DNA from: an uncultured Eubacteriales bacterium
Lineage (GTDB): Bacteria; Bacillota; Clostridia; Oscillospirales; CAG-272
Assembly: GCA_934500855.1 (NCBI GenBank)
Contig: CAKSUH010000018.1
Coordinates: forward strand, 1-12,672
DNA length: 12,672 bases
Direction of reading: 5' to 3'
Shown: positions 1-7,248 of the stretch, in pieces
Numbering within the stretch: the stretch's first letter is position 1
Layout: every line of letters starts with the position of its first letter
Translations under genes and position numbers: made by a program
Notes under the pieces: model-generated
What the model was told of the DNA's origin: nothing
Database searches by the model: none
What the model saw: the letters and a program-made list of their open reading frames with translations, nothing else

Positions 1-17
1 TAAAGTTCTTGAAGGTT

Positions 18-49
18 CTTAGGAAACTTCTTTCAAGAAGTTTCCTAAG
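18..49. repeat. perfect 15-bp inverted repeat (hairpin) downstream of the U32 gene
   Basis: Bases 18-32 (CTTAGGAAACTTCTT) and 35-49 (AAGAAGTTTCCTAAG) are exact reverse complements separated by 2 nt. It lies about 35 bases past the stop of the minus-strand U32 gene, so it could end that transcript. On the minus strand, however, the hairpin is followed by AACCTTCAAGAAC rather than a T-run, so it is not a textbook intrinsic terminator. It may instead be a dispersed intergenic repeat of the host genome. The neighbouring gene beyond the left edge is unknown. Confidence 0.6.
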
Positions 50-55
50 TAGGGT

Positions 56-72
56 TCGGGGCAAAGCCCCGA
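56..72. repeat. short GC-rich hairpin, TCGGGGC-AAA-GCCCCGA
   Basis: A 7-bp perfect stem (56-62 with 66-72) closes a 3-nt loop. It sits between the U32 stop codon and the 15-bp inverted repeat. The two hairpins are only 6 bases apart and may act together as a transcript 3' end, or be parts of one repeat unit. Neither strand has a U-run directly after this stem, so a lone terminator role is weakly supported. Confidence 0.5.
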
Positions 73-83
73 GGTCTTCCCCC

Positions 84-2114
84 TCACACCCTGCGTACCT
101 GCCCTTGAAGCGGCGCGCCGGAACGGAACGCGGCAACCACACCGTCCACCTCGCGGGGGGACTCGGTTGTGAAGAGAAAATGCCACGCCGTCAAGCCCGC
201 ACGCAGAAGGGCATCCTCGCGGTCGGACATGCAGGTCGGTAAACTGTTCAATACCAGATTCCGATGCTCCCACTCGCGCAAAAGCGGGAAATGTACCCCG
301 CGGCGATCCACCAACTCCGCCTGCCCCCGCGCGCATCCCGTGCAGTCGGAAACCTCTTTCGTCACGCACTTTTCAAGCAACATCAGCGGAATCCTGCCGT
401 ACACAATCACCGCCGTGTTCCCGCCGAGGTCGCGCATCTGCGGTAGCGTCAGCTCGGGCGACAGAATACACTGCTCCATCCCCCGCCGCTCCCAGAACGC
501 CGCGCTCTCCGAATTCGTGATGTTCAACCGAAAATCGCCAATCGGAATCAAACCCGCGTCAACCGCAAACCCGAGATGCCCCGCATTGCCGACCAGAGCG
601 TAAACCGCACCCGCCGCCTTTGCGGAGCGAAGCGCCTTGCACACACGGTCGCTGTCACGGTCAAATATCACGGGCGGCAGAACCACACCGTCCGCACCTG
701 CCGCATAGGAAAACAGCGGCAGATAAACACGGTCAAAGTAGTCCCGCGCCGCCTCGGTCACCTGCTCGGGACGGGCAAAAACCGCGCTCCGCAGTGCCGT
801 CCGCTTTCTCTGCGGATGCCGCGGCTTGCACGGAACCTCCGGGCGCTCCGCAGGTCGGTTCGCTTCGTCAAGCGCATCCACCGCCCGCCGCCGCAGATCA
901 TTGAGCCTGCTGACGGGAAGCATCAGCCCCGCGCCCAATCGGATCTCCGTTTTCCTCGCTTCATACGGCGTTCCGCCGAAGCGGCAGAGCGACCGCAGGA
1001 CCGTTTCTTCGGTCATCGGCACCGTCCGCGCCGCCTGCGGAATGTCCCCCGCTACCGTAACGGAACGCGCGCCGTCCGAAAGCGTCAGCGTAATCGGCTC
1101 CCCTGCCATCATCCGCACGGTGACCGCAAGTGGGACCTTGCGGATCAAGCCCCCGAACGGCGCAATCGCGCGGCTCTTTTCCTTGTCCGCATCGCCGCGT
1201 ACCCCGAGCATCCCGTGTCCGATGTTTCCGGTGTAATAGCCGTCGGTAAAACCGCCGCGGCTGAATGCCTCGGCAAGGCGGCGCATCTCCGCGTCGGTCG
1301 CGCCGCGATTCTCGTCAATCAGACGGCGAAAGGTCCGCGCCACCTCGTAAACATATTCGGGCGCCTTCATCCGCCCCTCGATCTTGAAGGAGGCAACGCC
1401 GAGCCGTGCCAGTTCGGGAACCTGCTTTGCCAGCGAAAGATCCCGCAGGGAAAGCGGATACTCCCCCGTTTTCGCGCGGTACGGTAACCTGCACGGTTGC
1501 GCGCACTCCCCGCGATTGCCGCTCCTGCCCCCAACCAGTGACGAAAACAGGCACTGCCCCGAATGGCAGACGCAAAGCGCGCCGTGCACGAACAGCTCGG
1601 TCTCAATCGGCGATCGCTCCAGCAGCGCCGCCAGATTCGCGTGTGAGATTTCCCGCGCCGCCACCATGCGGGTAAACCCTCTTTCGGCAAGATCGCGCGC
1701 CATGGCGCTGTTGTGCCCCGACATCTGCGTGCTGGCGTGCAGTTCCATGGACGGCATCTCCCGCCGCAGACGCTCCGCGCCGCCGACATCTGCAACAATC
1801 AGCGCGTCAACGCCCGCCCGCGCCGCATCCTTTGCCGCGTCCGTAAAGGCGGAAAGCTCGCGGTCGGTGACAAGCGTGTTCAGGGTCAGGTAGACCTTAA
1901 CCCCGTAAGCGTGAGCCAGACGGACCGCCGCGCGCAGTTCTTCCGCGCCGAAATTCCGCGCGTTTGCGCGGGCATTCATCTGCGTACCGCCTAAATAGAC
2001 AGCATCAGCCCCGCCCTCCAGCGCCGCTTCGAGCGACGCCATGGAGCCTGCGGGGCATAGCAATTCGGGGTGTCTCGGTTCCGACGGCATCCGTGCGGAA
2101 TCAGACATCCTCAT
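84..2114 (-). CDS. U32 family protein (RlhA/TrhP/UbiU-like; 'peptidase U32')
   Basis: A 676-residue U32-family protein. The N-terminal TIM-barrel-like part starts with PELLCPAGS (17-25) and contains GADAVYLGG (35-43). The family signature is at about 173-192: E173, F175, G178, C181, C183, G186 and C188. A second cysteine cluster follows at C204 and C208, and KIEGR lies at 244-248. The cysteines match those that bind an iron-sulfur cluster in characterised relatives. Those relatives (E. coli RlhA; TrhP; UbiU/UbiV) hydroxylate rRNA, tRNA or quinone precursors, while other members were first described as collagenases. RNA hydroxylation is therefore the likeliest role, but the substrate is inferred. 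The C-terminal half has a further conserved cysteine patch (DCTGC) typical of longer clostridial members. The start is uncertain: ATG at 2114 overlaps the zapA stop by 14 nt, and ATGs at 2108 and 2090 also fit. None has a clear Shine-Dalgarno, so translation is probably coupled to zapA. Confidence 0.88.
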   Translation of the reverse strand: MRMSDSARMPSEPRHPELLCPAGSMASLEAALEGGADAVYLGGTQMNARANARNFGAEELRAAVRLAHAYGVKVYLTLNTLVTDRELSAFTDAAKDAARAGVDALIVADVGGAERLRREMPSMELHASTQMSGHNSAMARDLAERGFTRMVAAREISHANLAALLERSPIETELFVHGALCVCHSGQCLFSSLVGGRSGNRGECAQPCRLPYRAKTGEYPLSLRDLSLAKQVPELARLGVASFKIEGRMKAPEYVYEVARTFRRLIDENRGATDAEMRRLAEAFSRGGFTDGYYTGNIGHGMLGVRGDADKEKSRAIAPFGGLIRKVPLAVTVRMMAGEPITLTLSDGARSVTVAGDIPQAARTVPMTEETVLRSLCRFGGTPYEARKTEIRLGAGLMLPVSRLNDLRRRAVDALDEANRPAERPEVPCKPRHPQRKRTALRSAVFARPEQVTEAARDYFDRVYLPLFSYAAGADGVVLPPVIFDRDSDRVCKALRSAKAAGAVYALVGNAGHLGFAVDAGLIPIGDFRLNITNSESAAFWERRGMEQCILSPELTLPQMRDLGGNTAVIVYGRIPLMLLEKCVTKEVSDCTGCARGQAELVDRRGVHFPLLREWEHRNLVLNSLPTCMSDREDALLRAGLTAWHFLFTTESPREVDGVVAAFRSGAPLQGQVRRV

Positions 2115-2745
2115 AGGTCAGCATATCGAACATCGCGCCGACCGAGGACTTCTTTCCCGTCCGCTTGTCTTTTCTCGCGGCATCCAGCACGAATACACTG
2201 TCGTCCTGTTCCGGCGCAACCGCGGGAACCGCCGCCGAGGGAGCCGGCACTGCGGGAGCCTCGGCAACGGGAGTTTCCTCCTCAACCGCGCGCTCCGGCT
2301 CGTCCGAGCCTTCCGCCGTCTGCTTGTCGGGGAACTGCTTCGGGACATATCTGACCCGGGCAGGAGCCTCCGCTTTGACCTCGTCCCTGTCCACAGCCAC
2401 CGCACGGTCGAGAATCGACTGCATGACCGCCGCATCCTTGCGAAGTCTGTCGATCTCTTCCTGCAGGGACTCCACGGTCTTTTTCAGCTTCTCGTTCTCG
2501 CCCGCAAAGCGGAACGCATCCTTTTCCACTTTCTTGAACGCTTCCTGCATGGCAATCCGCTCGGAGCAATAGGACAGCGCGCAAAGGATAGCCGCTTCGT
2601 TTTTGGTGCATCTCGGGCTGTGCAGGTTGATGTCGCGCATCCGACGGTCGAGAATTCCGACGATGTTTTCCACCTCATCGGGCGACGCGTCGCTGACGAT
2701 GTTCAGCTCCATGTCCGCGACTGTAATGGTATACTTCTGTTTCAT
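2101..2745 (-). CDS. zapA: ZapA-like cell division protein with long C-terminal extension
   Basis: A 214-residue protein whose first ~85 residues match ZapA, which binds FtsZ and stabilises the Z-ring. The evidence is the opening KYTITVADMELNIVSD, the segment VGILDRRMRDI at about 29-39, and ALSYCSERIAMQEAF at 56-70. A heptad-like, Glu/Lys-rich helix runs from about 60 to 118, consistent with the ZapA dimer/tetramer coiled coil. ZapA proteins are usually about 85-140 residues, so this one is long. An Ala/Pro/Glu-rich linker (about 122-180) leads to a basic patch (191-199) and a hydrophobic/acidic end, SVGAMFDMLTYEDV. The ATG at 2745 is preceded by AAAGGA (complement of 2757-2762) with 11-nt spacing and by a good promoter. 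It is the first gene of a two-gene unit with the U32 gene. Confidence 0.85.
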   Translation of the reverse strand: MKQKYTITVADMELNIVSDASPDEVENIVGILDRRMRDINLHSPRCTKNEAAILCALSYCSERIAMQEAFKKVEKDAFRFAGENEKLKKTVESLQEEIDRLRKDAAVMQSILDRAVAVDRDEVKAEAPARVRYVPKQFPDKQTAEGSDEPERAVEEETPVAEAPAVPAPSAAVPAVAPEQDDSVFVLDAARKDKRTGKKSSVGAMFDMLTYEDV

Positions 2746-2789
2746 GTTCGATCAGATCCTTTCCAAAAACGCTTCGATAATCTGCTTCT

Positions 2790-2818
2790 ATTATACAATA
2801 AAAAAACGACTTTGAAAA
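2790..2818 (-). promoter_or_regulatory. sigma-A-type promoter for zapA-U32
   Basis: Read on the minus strand, TATAAT (complement of 2790-2795) is preceded at 17 bp by TTTTCA (complement of 2813-2818), a 4/6 match to TTGACA. The -10 lies 45 bases upstream of the zapA ATG, leaving room for a short leader. It is the only convincing minus-strand promoter in the divergent region. Confidence 0.65.
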
Positions 2819-2952
2819 GGGCTTTTCCGAAAAAAATCCGAAATTTTTCAGATTTTTCCCGTTTTTATTCCACCGCGCCCCCTTTTTCGCCGATTTACCT
2901 TTCGCGCGGTGCAAAAAAGAGGTCCCGCACCCCACTTTTTCACACAAAGACC

Positions 2953-2981
2953 TTGCAACCGACACCCGATTATGTTATAAT
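2953..2981 (+). promoter_or_regulatory. sigma-A-type promoter with extended -10 for the galK operon
   Basis: TTGCAA (2953-2958) and a perfect TATAAT (2976-2981) are separated by 17 bp. The bases before the -10 are TGT, giving the extended -10 form TG-N-TATAAT. The -10 ends 47 bases before the galK ATG. A ribosome binding site, AAAGGA (3015-3020), stands 8 nt before that ATG. No obvious operator palindrome overlaps the promoter, so sugar regulation cannot be claimed. Confidence 0.8.
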
Positions 2982-3028
2982 ACATAGTACGGAAACACAA
3001 TGCAAAATAATCCGAAAGGACGAAAAAC

Positions 3029-4309
3029 ATGAAAACAGCAGAACTGAAATCGGCACTCGCAGGGACTGCTCTGGACGGTCGCTTTTGCGAAATCTACGGC
3101 ACCGATGCGCTGAAGGCGCAAAAGGCGCGCTATCTGCGCGCAGTGGAGGAGTTTGAAAAGCTTTACGGCTCCGACCGCGAGGCGGCGCTCTACTCGGTTG
3201 CGGGCAGAAGCGAGCTTTCGGGCAACCACACCGACCACAACCACGGCTGCGTCATCGCCGCTTCCATTGACCTTGATATCATCGCGGTCGCGTCCCCCGC
3301 CGCAGGATCGGTCATCCGCGTCAAGAGCGAAGGGTTCCCCGAGGATGTTGTGGACTTCGACGCTTACAGCAACCCCGACCCCGCACGGTACGAAAAATCC
3401 GATTCGCTGATCGCGGGCATGGTCGCGGGCTTCCGCAAAAAAGGTCTTGCGGTCGGCGGCTTTGACGCCTACACCACCTCCAATGTGCTCAAAGGCTCGG
3501 GCATTTCCTCGTCCGCCGCGTTTGAGGACATGATCGGAAACATCCTCAACTATGTTTACAACGACGGAAAGGTCAGCAATGTGGAAATCGCAAAGCTGGC
3601 GCAGTACGCCGAGAACCGGTTCATCGGCAAGCCCTGCGGTCTGATGGACCAGATGGCTTGCGCGGTCGGCGGCATCATCGCCATCGACTTCCGCGACCCG
3701 TCCGCTCCCGTAATCGAAAAAACCGATTTCGACCTCTCGGCGGCAGGCTACAACCTCTGCATTGTCAATACGGGCGGTAACCATGCCGACCTGACCGGCG
3801 ACTACGCGTCGGTCCCCGCCGAAATGAAGTCGGTTGCGGCTTATTTCGGCAAGGAGGTCCTGCGCGATACCGACGAGAACGCGGTCATTGCCGCCATCCC
3901 CGCCCTGCGCGAAAAGGTCGGTGACCGTGCCATCCTGCGCGCGCTCCACTTCTTTGCGGAAAACCGCCGCGTTGCCGCGCAGAAAGAAGCGCTTCGCGCG
4001 GGCGACCTTGACACCTTCCTTGCCAATGTCATCGCTTCGGGTCGCTCCTCCTTCTGCTATCTCCAGAATGTGTATACCACCAAAAATGTCTCCGAGCAGG
4101 GACTTTCGCTGGCGCTCTGCCTTGCCGAGCGGGTCCTTTCCGGCAAGCGTGCGGCTTGGCGCGTGCACGGCGGCGGCTTTGCGGGAACCGTTCAGGCGTT
4201 CGTCCCCGCAGAGGATGTTGCGGAATTCCGCGCGGTGATGGACGCGGCATTCGGCGAAGGTCGGTGCATGGTCCTGCGCGTCCGTCCCGAGGGCGCTCTG
4301 CGCATCTGA
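3029..4309 (+). CDS. galK: galactokinase-like GHMP sugar kinase
   Basis: A 426-residue GHMP-family sugar kinase, assigned as galactokinase (ATP-dependent phosphorylation of galactose at C1 in the Leloir pathway; cytosolic). The sugar-binding signature is at 59-73 (GRSELSGNHTDHNHG). The ATP-binding GSGISSSAA loop is at 157-165, the catalytic-base segment CGLMDQ with Asp207 at 203-208, and the third GHMP motif VHGGGFAG at 379-386. Tyr259 aligns with the galactose-contacting Tyr of known enzymes. One contact differs: the position of human GALK1 Glu43 is Asn66 here, and the following Tyr is His70. I recall such variants as common in clostridial galactokinases, but exact sugar preference is not proven. 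It opens a plus-strand operon; no galT, galE or transporter gene is visible nearby. The ATG at 3029 is fixed by AAAGGA 8 nt upstream. Confidence 0.88.
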   Translation: MKTAELKSALAGTALDGRFCEIYGTDALKAQKARYLRAVEEFEKLYGSDREAALYSVAGRSELSGNHTDHNHGCVIAASIDLDIIAVASPAAGSVIRVKSEGFPEDVVDFDAYSNPDPARYEKSDSLIAGMVAGFRKKGLAVGGFDAYTTSNVLKGSGISSSAAFEDMIGNILNYVYNDGKVSNVEIAKLAQYAENRFIGKPCGLMDQMACAVGGIIAIDFRDPSAPVIEKTDFDLSAAGYNLCIVNTGGNHADLTGDYASVPAEMKSVAAYFGKEVLRDTDENAVIAAIPALREKVGDRAILRALHFFAENRRVAAQKEALRAGDLDTFLANVIASGRSSFCYLQNVYTTKNVSEQGLSLALCLAERVLSGKRAAWRVHGGGFAGTVQAFVPAEDVAEFRAVMDAAFGEGRCMVLRVRPEGALRI

Positions 4310-4310
4310 T

Positions 4311-4688
4311 ATGCGACGCCCCGCCCCCCTTCCCAAGAGCGGCAAACGGCTGCTCCTCACCCTGCTCTGCACCGTCCCTGCGGCAGTGCTCTATTACGGA
4401 CTGCCCATGCTCGGTTTTCTCTATCCGCACATTCTCTTTATCGTGGCGGGCGGCGCGCTTGCCTTGTGGTATGTGATTTACAACCGCGGGTTCGTAACGC
4501 GCGGAAAGACGGCGGCGGACCTTTCGGACGCGCTCCCGCTTGCCGAACGCGAAGCCATGATTGCAGACGGAAAACGGCGCGCGGAACGCTCCGCATGGGC
4601 GCTTTATATCCTTCTGCCCATCCTGTTTATCCTGCTGATCGACACTGTGATCCTGTTTCTTTTCCCCGCCCGGAGTCTTGTTTCATGA
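4311..4688 (+). CDS. small membrane protein, three predicted TM segments, unknown function
   Basis: A 125-residue protein I do not recognise. Three hydrophobic stretches are visible: about 14-32, 35-57 and 95-118. A polar, charged stretch (58-94) with many Arg, Lys and Glu separates the second and third. The basic N-terminus (MRRP...KSGKR) suggests a cytoplasmic start. The ATG lies 1 nt after the galK stop and has no well-placed Shine-Dalgarno (GAGGG at 4289-4293 is 17 nt away), so translation is probably coupled to galK. Its stop overlaps the walJ start as ATGA (4685-4688). The tight packing supports a real gene, and codon composition matches its neighbours. The function cannot be inferred from context. 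Confidence 0.75.
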   Translation: MRRPAPLPKSGKRLLLTLLCTVPAAVLYYGLPMLGFLYPHILFIVAGGALALWYVIYNRGFVTRGKTAADLSDALPLAEREAMIADGKRRAERSAWALYILLPILFILLIDTVILFLFPARSLVS

Positions 4689-5488
4689 ACGGTATTCATA
4701 TTTATTCCCTGTATTCCGGTTCGACCGGAAACGCCTTTCTGATCGTTGCGGGAGAGACGAAATTCCTCATTGACGCGGGCAGAAACGCCAAAACGCTCTG
4801 TGCGGCGCTCTCTGCCTGCGGTGTGGACCCCGACAGTCTCTCCGCCGTTTTTCTGACGCACGAGCACGGCGACCACATCCGCGCGCTCCCGGTCTTTCTC
4901 AAAAAGCACCCTCTTCCGGTCCATCTGGCAGAGGCGTGCATGGGACCGCTCGAGCGCGAGGCGGCAGTCGTGCCCTGTCTGCATCCCCATCCGCCGATTC
5001 ACACCGAGGTTCTGCCCGGCGGAGTTACGGTGACCTCCTTCCCCACCCCGCATGACAGTCGCGGCTCCGTGGGGTACCGCATCGAAATTCCCGAGCCGTC
5101 GGGCTTTTTCCGTATCGGCTACGCCACCGACATCGGCTTTGTCTCACCCGCCGTGGAAACGGGTCTGACAGGCTGTCAGGCGGTGATTCTCGAAGCCAAT
5201 CACGACCCCGAAATGCTGGTTTGCGGTCCCTATCCGGAGCCGCTCAAGGACCGCATTGCATCCCGCCGCGGGCATCTCTCCAATCCCGACTGCGCGGCGT
5301 TTGCCGCCCGTCTCGCGGAGGGCGGGACCCGCGCGCTGATGCTCGCCCATCTGAGCGAGACGAACAACACACCCGCCTGCGCCTATGACGAAGTGGAAAT
5401 GACGCTCGGGACCGACGCGGTTCGGGTCACGGTGGCGGATCCCTCCGTTGTGGTGGAAATGGATCTCGGAGGTTGCGCGCTATGCTGA
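4685..5488 (+). CDS. walJ: WalJ/YycJ-family metallo-beta-lactamase-fold hydrolase
   Basis: A 267-residue metallo-beta-lactamase-fold protein of the WalJ (YycJ/VicX) family. The family's N-terminal SGSTGN is at 11-16, the metal motif HEHGDH at 59-64, and HD at 123-124 followed by RGSVGYRI. Further motifs are ATD (147-149), EANHD (170-174), RRGHLSN (194-200) and AHLSETNNTP (220-229). Together these cover the usual metal ligands and family landmarks. Relatives are proposed to be 5'-3' exonucleases linked to cell-wall/replication coordination under the WalRK regulon; no walRK genes are seen here. The start at 4685 was chosen because SGSTGN then sits at the expected distance from the N-terminus and GGAG (4672-4675) is 9 nt upstream. 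The frame is open further upstream only as an artefact. WalJ next to RlmH resembles the Bacillus walJ-rlmH neighbourhood. Confidence 0.88.
   Translation: MNGIHIYSLYSGSTGNAFLIVAGETKFLIDAGRNAKTLCAALSACGVDPDSLSAVFLTHEHGDHIRALPVFLKKHPLPVHLAEACMGPLEREAAVVPCLHPHPPIHTEVLPGGVTVTSFPTPHDSRGSVGYRIEIPEPSGFFRIGYATDIGFVSPAVETGLTGCQAVILEANHDPEMLVCGPYPEPLKDRIASRRGHLSNPDCAAFAARLAEGGTRALMLAHLSETNNTPACAYDEVEMTLGTDAVRVTVADPSVVVEMDLGGCALC
5468..5472 (+). promoter_or_regulatory. ribosome binding site that fixes the rlmH start
   Basis: GGAGG at 5468-5472 lies inside the end of walJ, 9 nt before ATG 5482. A TTG at 5473 is in the same frame but directly abuts the GGAGG, so ATG 5482 is preferred. Confidence 0.8.
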
Positions 5489-5961
5489 ACCTGACGCTGA
5501 TAACGGTCGGAACGCTGAAAGAGAACTACCTGCGGGACGCAGTGACGGAATACGAAAAGCGCCTGCAGGCTTACTGTCGGCTGCAGACGGTCAACCTGCG
5601 CGAAACACGGCTTTCCGATTCCCCCTCCGCTGCCGAGATTGCCGCCGCGCTTTCCGCCGAAGGAAAGCAGATGCTTGCCGCAATGCCGCCGCGCGCCTAT
5701 CGGGTCGCGCTCTGCGTGGAGGGAACCCAGCTTTCATCGGAAGAGCTTGCCGTCAGGTTGGACCGAATCGGGCAGACGCACGGCGCCGCCTGCTTTGTCA
5801 TCGGGTCCTCCTACGGACTGTCTCCCGAAGTCAAATCCGCCTGTGACGCGCGCCTGTCGGTCTCCCGTCTGACCTTCCCCCATCAGTTGATGCGCGTTCT
5901 GTTGCTGGAGACGCTCTACCGCTCTCTCGGCATCTCCGCCGGGAGCAAATACCACAAGTAA
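5482..5961 (+). CDS. rlmH: 23S rRNA (pseudouridine1915-N3)-methyltransferase RlmH
   Basis: A 159-residue SPOUT methyltransferase, the standard RlmH length. It methylates N3 of pseudouridine 1915 in helix 69 of 23S rRNA using S-adenosylmethionine, acting on the assembled ribosome. Visible landmarks are the N-terminal LITVGTLKENYLRD, VEGTQLSSEE in the middle, the SAM-knot segment FVIGSSYGLSPEV, and the C-terminal TFPHQLMR...LLLETLYR ending in SKYHK. The knot loop reads GSSYG, where the common form is GGSxG, a mild variation. The C-terminal Tyr-His pair, important for activity in E. coli RlmH, is kept. The ATG overlaps the walJ stop by 7 nt. It is the last gene of the galK operon, followed by a hairpin at 6007-6038. 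Confidence 0.95.
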   Translation: MLNLTLITVGTLKENYLRDAVTEYEKRLQAYCRLQTVNLRETRLSDSPSAAEIAAALSAEGKQMLAAMPPRAYRVALCVEGTQLSSEELAVRLDRIGQTHGAACFVIGSSYGLSPEVKSACDARLSVSRLTFPHQLMRVLLLETLYRSLGISAGSKYHK

Positions 5962-5999
5962 AGCGTGCGGGTTCCGCCCGATCCCCCGCGCAATCATCC

Positions 6000-6044
6000 A
6001 AAAAACTTCGGAGGGGCGGGGAACCCCGCCCCTCCGAAATCTTT
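6000..6044. terminator. bidirectional intrinsic terminator between rlmH and capF
   Basis: Bases 6007-6021 and 6024-6038 form a perfect 15-bp GC-rich stem with a 2-nt centre. On the minus strand the stem is followed by G then TTTTTT (complement of 6000-6005), giving a strong terminator for capF. On the plus strand it is followed by ATCTTTCT, a weaker U-rich tail that could serve rlmH. It sits between two convergent genes. Confidence 0.88.
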
Positions 6045-6051
6045 CTCCCCG

Positions 6052-7248
6052 TCAGACCGGTTCTCCGAACGTATCGGGATGCTCGGGGTCGAACCGCTCG
6101 TTCGCCCACATCACCGTAACAAGGTCCTCCGTGTCGGAAAGGTTGATGATATTGTGCGTGTAACCGGGAAGCATATGTACCGCTTCGATCTTCTCGCCCG
6201 AGACTTCAAACCGCAGAACCTCGTCCGAGCCGATTCTGCGTTCCTCAATCATGCCGTGACCCGATACCACAATGAAAAATTCCCACTTGCTGTTGTGCCA
6301 GTGCTGTCCCTTGGTAATCCCCGGCTTGGAAATGTTGACGCTCACCTGCCCGCATTTTTCGGTTTTCAGCAGCTCCGTAAAGCTGCCCCGTGCGTCAATA
6401 TTCATCTTCAGCGGGAACGCCACCTTTTCTTTCGGCAGATAGGACAGATACATCGAGTACAGCTTCTTCTCAAAACTGCCGTTCGGGATCTCGGGGATCA
6501 CGAGCGTTTTCGGCTGATCATGAAACCGATGCAGGCACTCGACAATATAGCCAAGCGTCACCCTGTGCGTCACGGGCGCGGCGCAGTACCTGCCGCCCTC
6601 GGTCAGCACCGTGTTCACGCCGTCAAATACGCAACGGTGCTCCCGTCCTTCCAGCGCGTCGAATAATTCCTCCACGAGATCGTCGATGAACAACAGCTCC
6701 AATTCCACCGACGGATCGTTGACCGTAATCGGCAGATCGTGCGCAATGTTGTTGCAGAAGGTTGCAACCGCGCTGTTGTAGTTCGGTCGCGCCCACTTGC
6801 CCGCAAGGTTCGGGAAACGGTAGACCAACACCTTCGCGCCCGTCTCTTTCCCGTAGGCAAATACCAACGCCTCCCCCGCTTTCTTGCTCCTGCCGTAGTC
6901 GCCGTCGTAGCGCCCGATGCAGGTTGCCTGAATCGAGGAGGAAATCATCACGGGACACTTGTTCCCGTGCTTTTTCAGCGTGTCCAGAAGCACGGAGGTA
7001 AAGCCGAAATTGCCCGCGCGGAATTCGGCAGGGTCTTTCGGGCGGTTCACCCCCGCAAGGTGGAACACGAAATCCGCCTTCGCGCAGAATCCGTCCAGCT
7101 CCTCCGCCGTGCTGTCGATGTCATACTCGTAAATCTCCTCAATCCGGAGGTTCGGTCTTGTGCGGTTCTTGCCGTCGCGCAGATTCTTCAGATTCTCGCA
7201 GAGATTCCGCCCGACAAAGCCTTTTGCTCCCGTTACCAGTATGTTCAT
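6052..7248 (-). CDS. capF: CapF/WbjC/FnlB-type bifunctional epimerase/reductase (UDP-L-FucNAc pathway)
   Basis: A 398-residue two-domain enzyme. The N-terminal short-chain dehydrogenase domain has the NAD(P) loop GAKGFVG (7-13), FHLAGVNRP (62-70), a serine run (103-105) and YGRSK with the Tyr118/Lys122 pair. The C-terminal cupin domain (about 275-398) has H316-W-H318, Glu323 and His365, matching the metal-binding residues expected in CapF. In Staphylococcus aureus CapF the cupin epimerises the 4-keto sugar and the reductase domain reduces C4, yielding UDP-N-acetyl-6-deoxy-L-talosamine for CapG. It overlaps capG by 4 nt (ATGA at 7245-7248) and has GGAG about 10 nt upstream of its ATG. It is the last gene of the minus-strand surface-polysaccharide operon, with a strong terminator just after its stop. 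Confidence 0.93.
   Translation of the reverse strand: MNILVTGAKGFVGRNLCENLKNLRDGKNRTRPNLRIEEIYEYDIDSTAEELDGFCAKADFVFHLAGVNRPKDPAEFRAGNFGFTSVLLDTLKKHGNKCPVMISSSIQATCIGRYDGDYGRSKKAGEALVFAYGKETGAKVLVYRFPNLAGKWARPNYNSAVATFCNNIAHDLPITVNDPSVELELLFIDDLVEELFDALEGREHRCVFDGVNTVLTEGGRYCAAPVTHRVTLGYIVECLHRFHDQPKTLVIPEIPNGSFEKKLYSMYLSYLPKEKVAFPLKMNIDARGSFTELLKTEKCGQVSVNISKPGITKGQHWHNSKWEFFIVVSGHGMIEERRIGSDEVLRFEVSGEKIEAVHMLPGYTHNIINLSDTEDLVTVMWANERFDPEHPDTFGEPV

Larger units (their letters stand above)
2746..3028. other. AT-rich divergent intergenic region between zapA and galK
   Basis: This 283-bp stretch is the longest non-coding interval in the window. It carries the zapA promoter on its left and the galK promoter on its right. 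Between them (about 2814-2950) are A- and T-runs and a small perfect hairpin, GAAAAG-GG-CTTTTC, at 2814-2827, which overlaps the zapA -35. A 6-bp inverted pair, AAAATC...GATTTT, lies near 2833-2856. No ORF with a plausible start and ribosome binding site was seen, and no recognisable riboswitch. Confidence 0.6.

Noticed and set aside
4466..4684. Upstream extension of walJ to 4466
   Set aside because: The extra 73 codons overlap the membrane-protein gene in another frame and show no WalJ-like sequence. GGAG and the family N-terminus support 4685.
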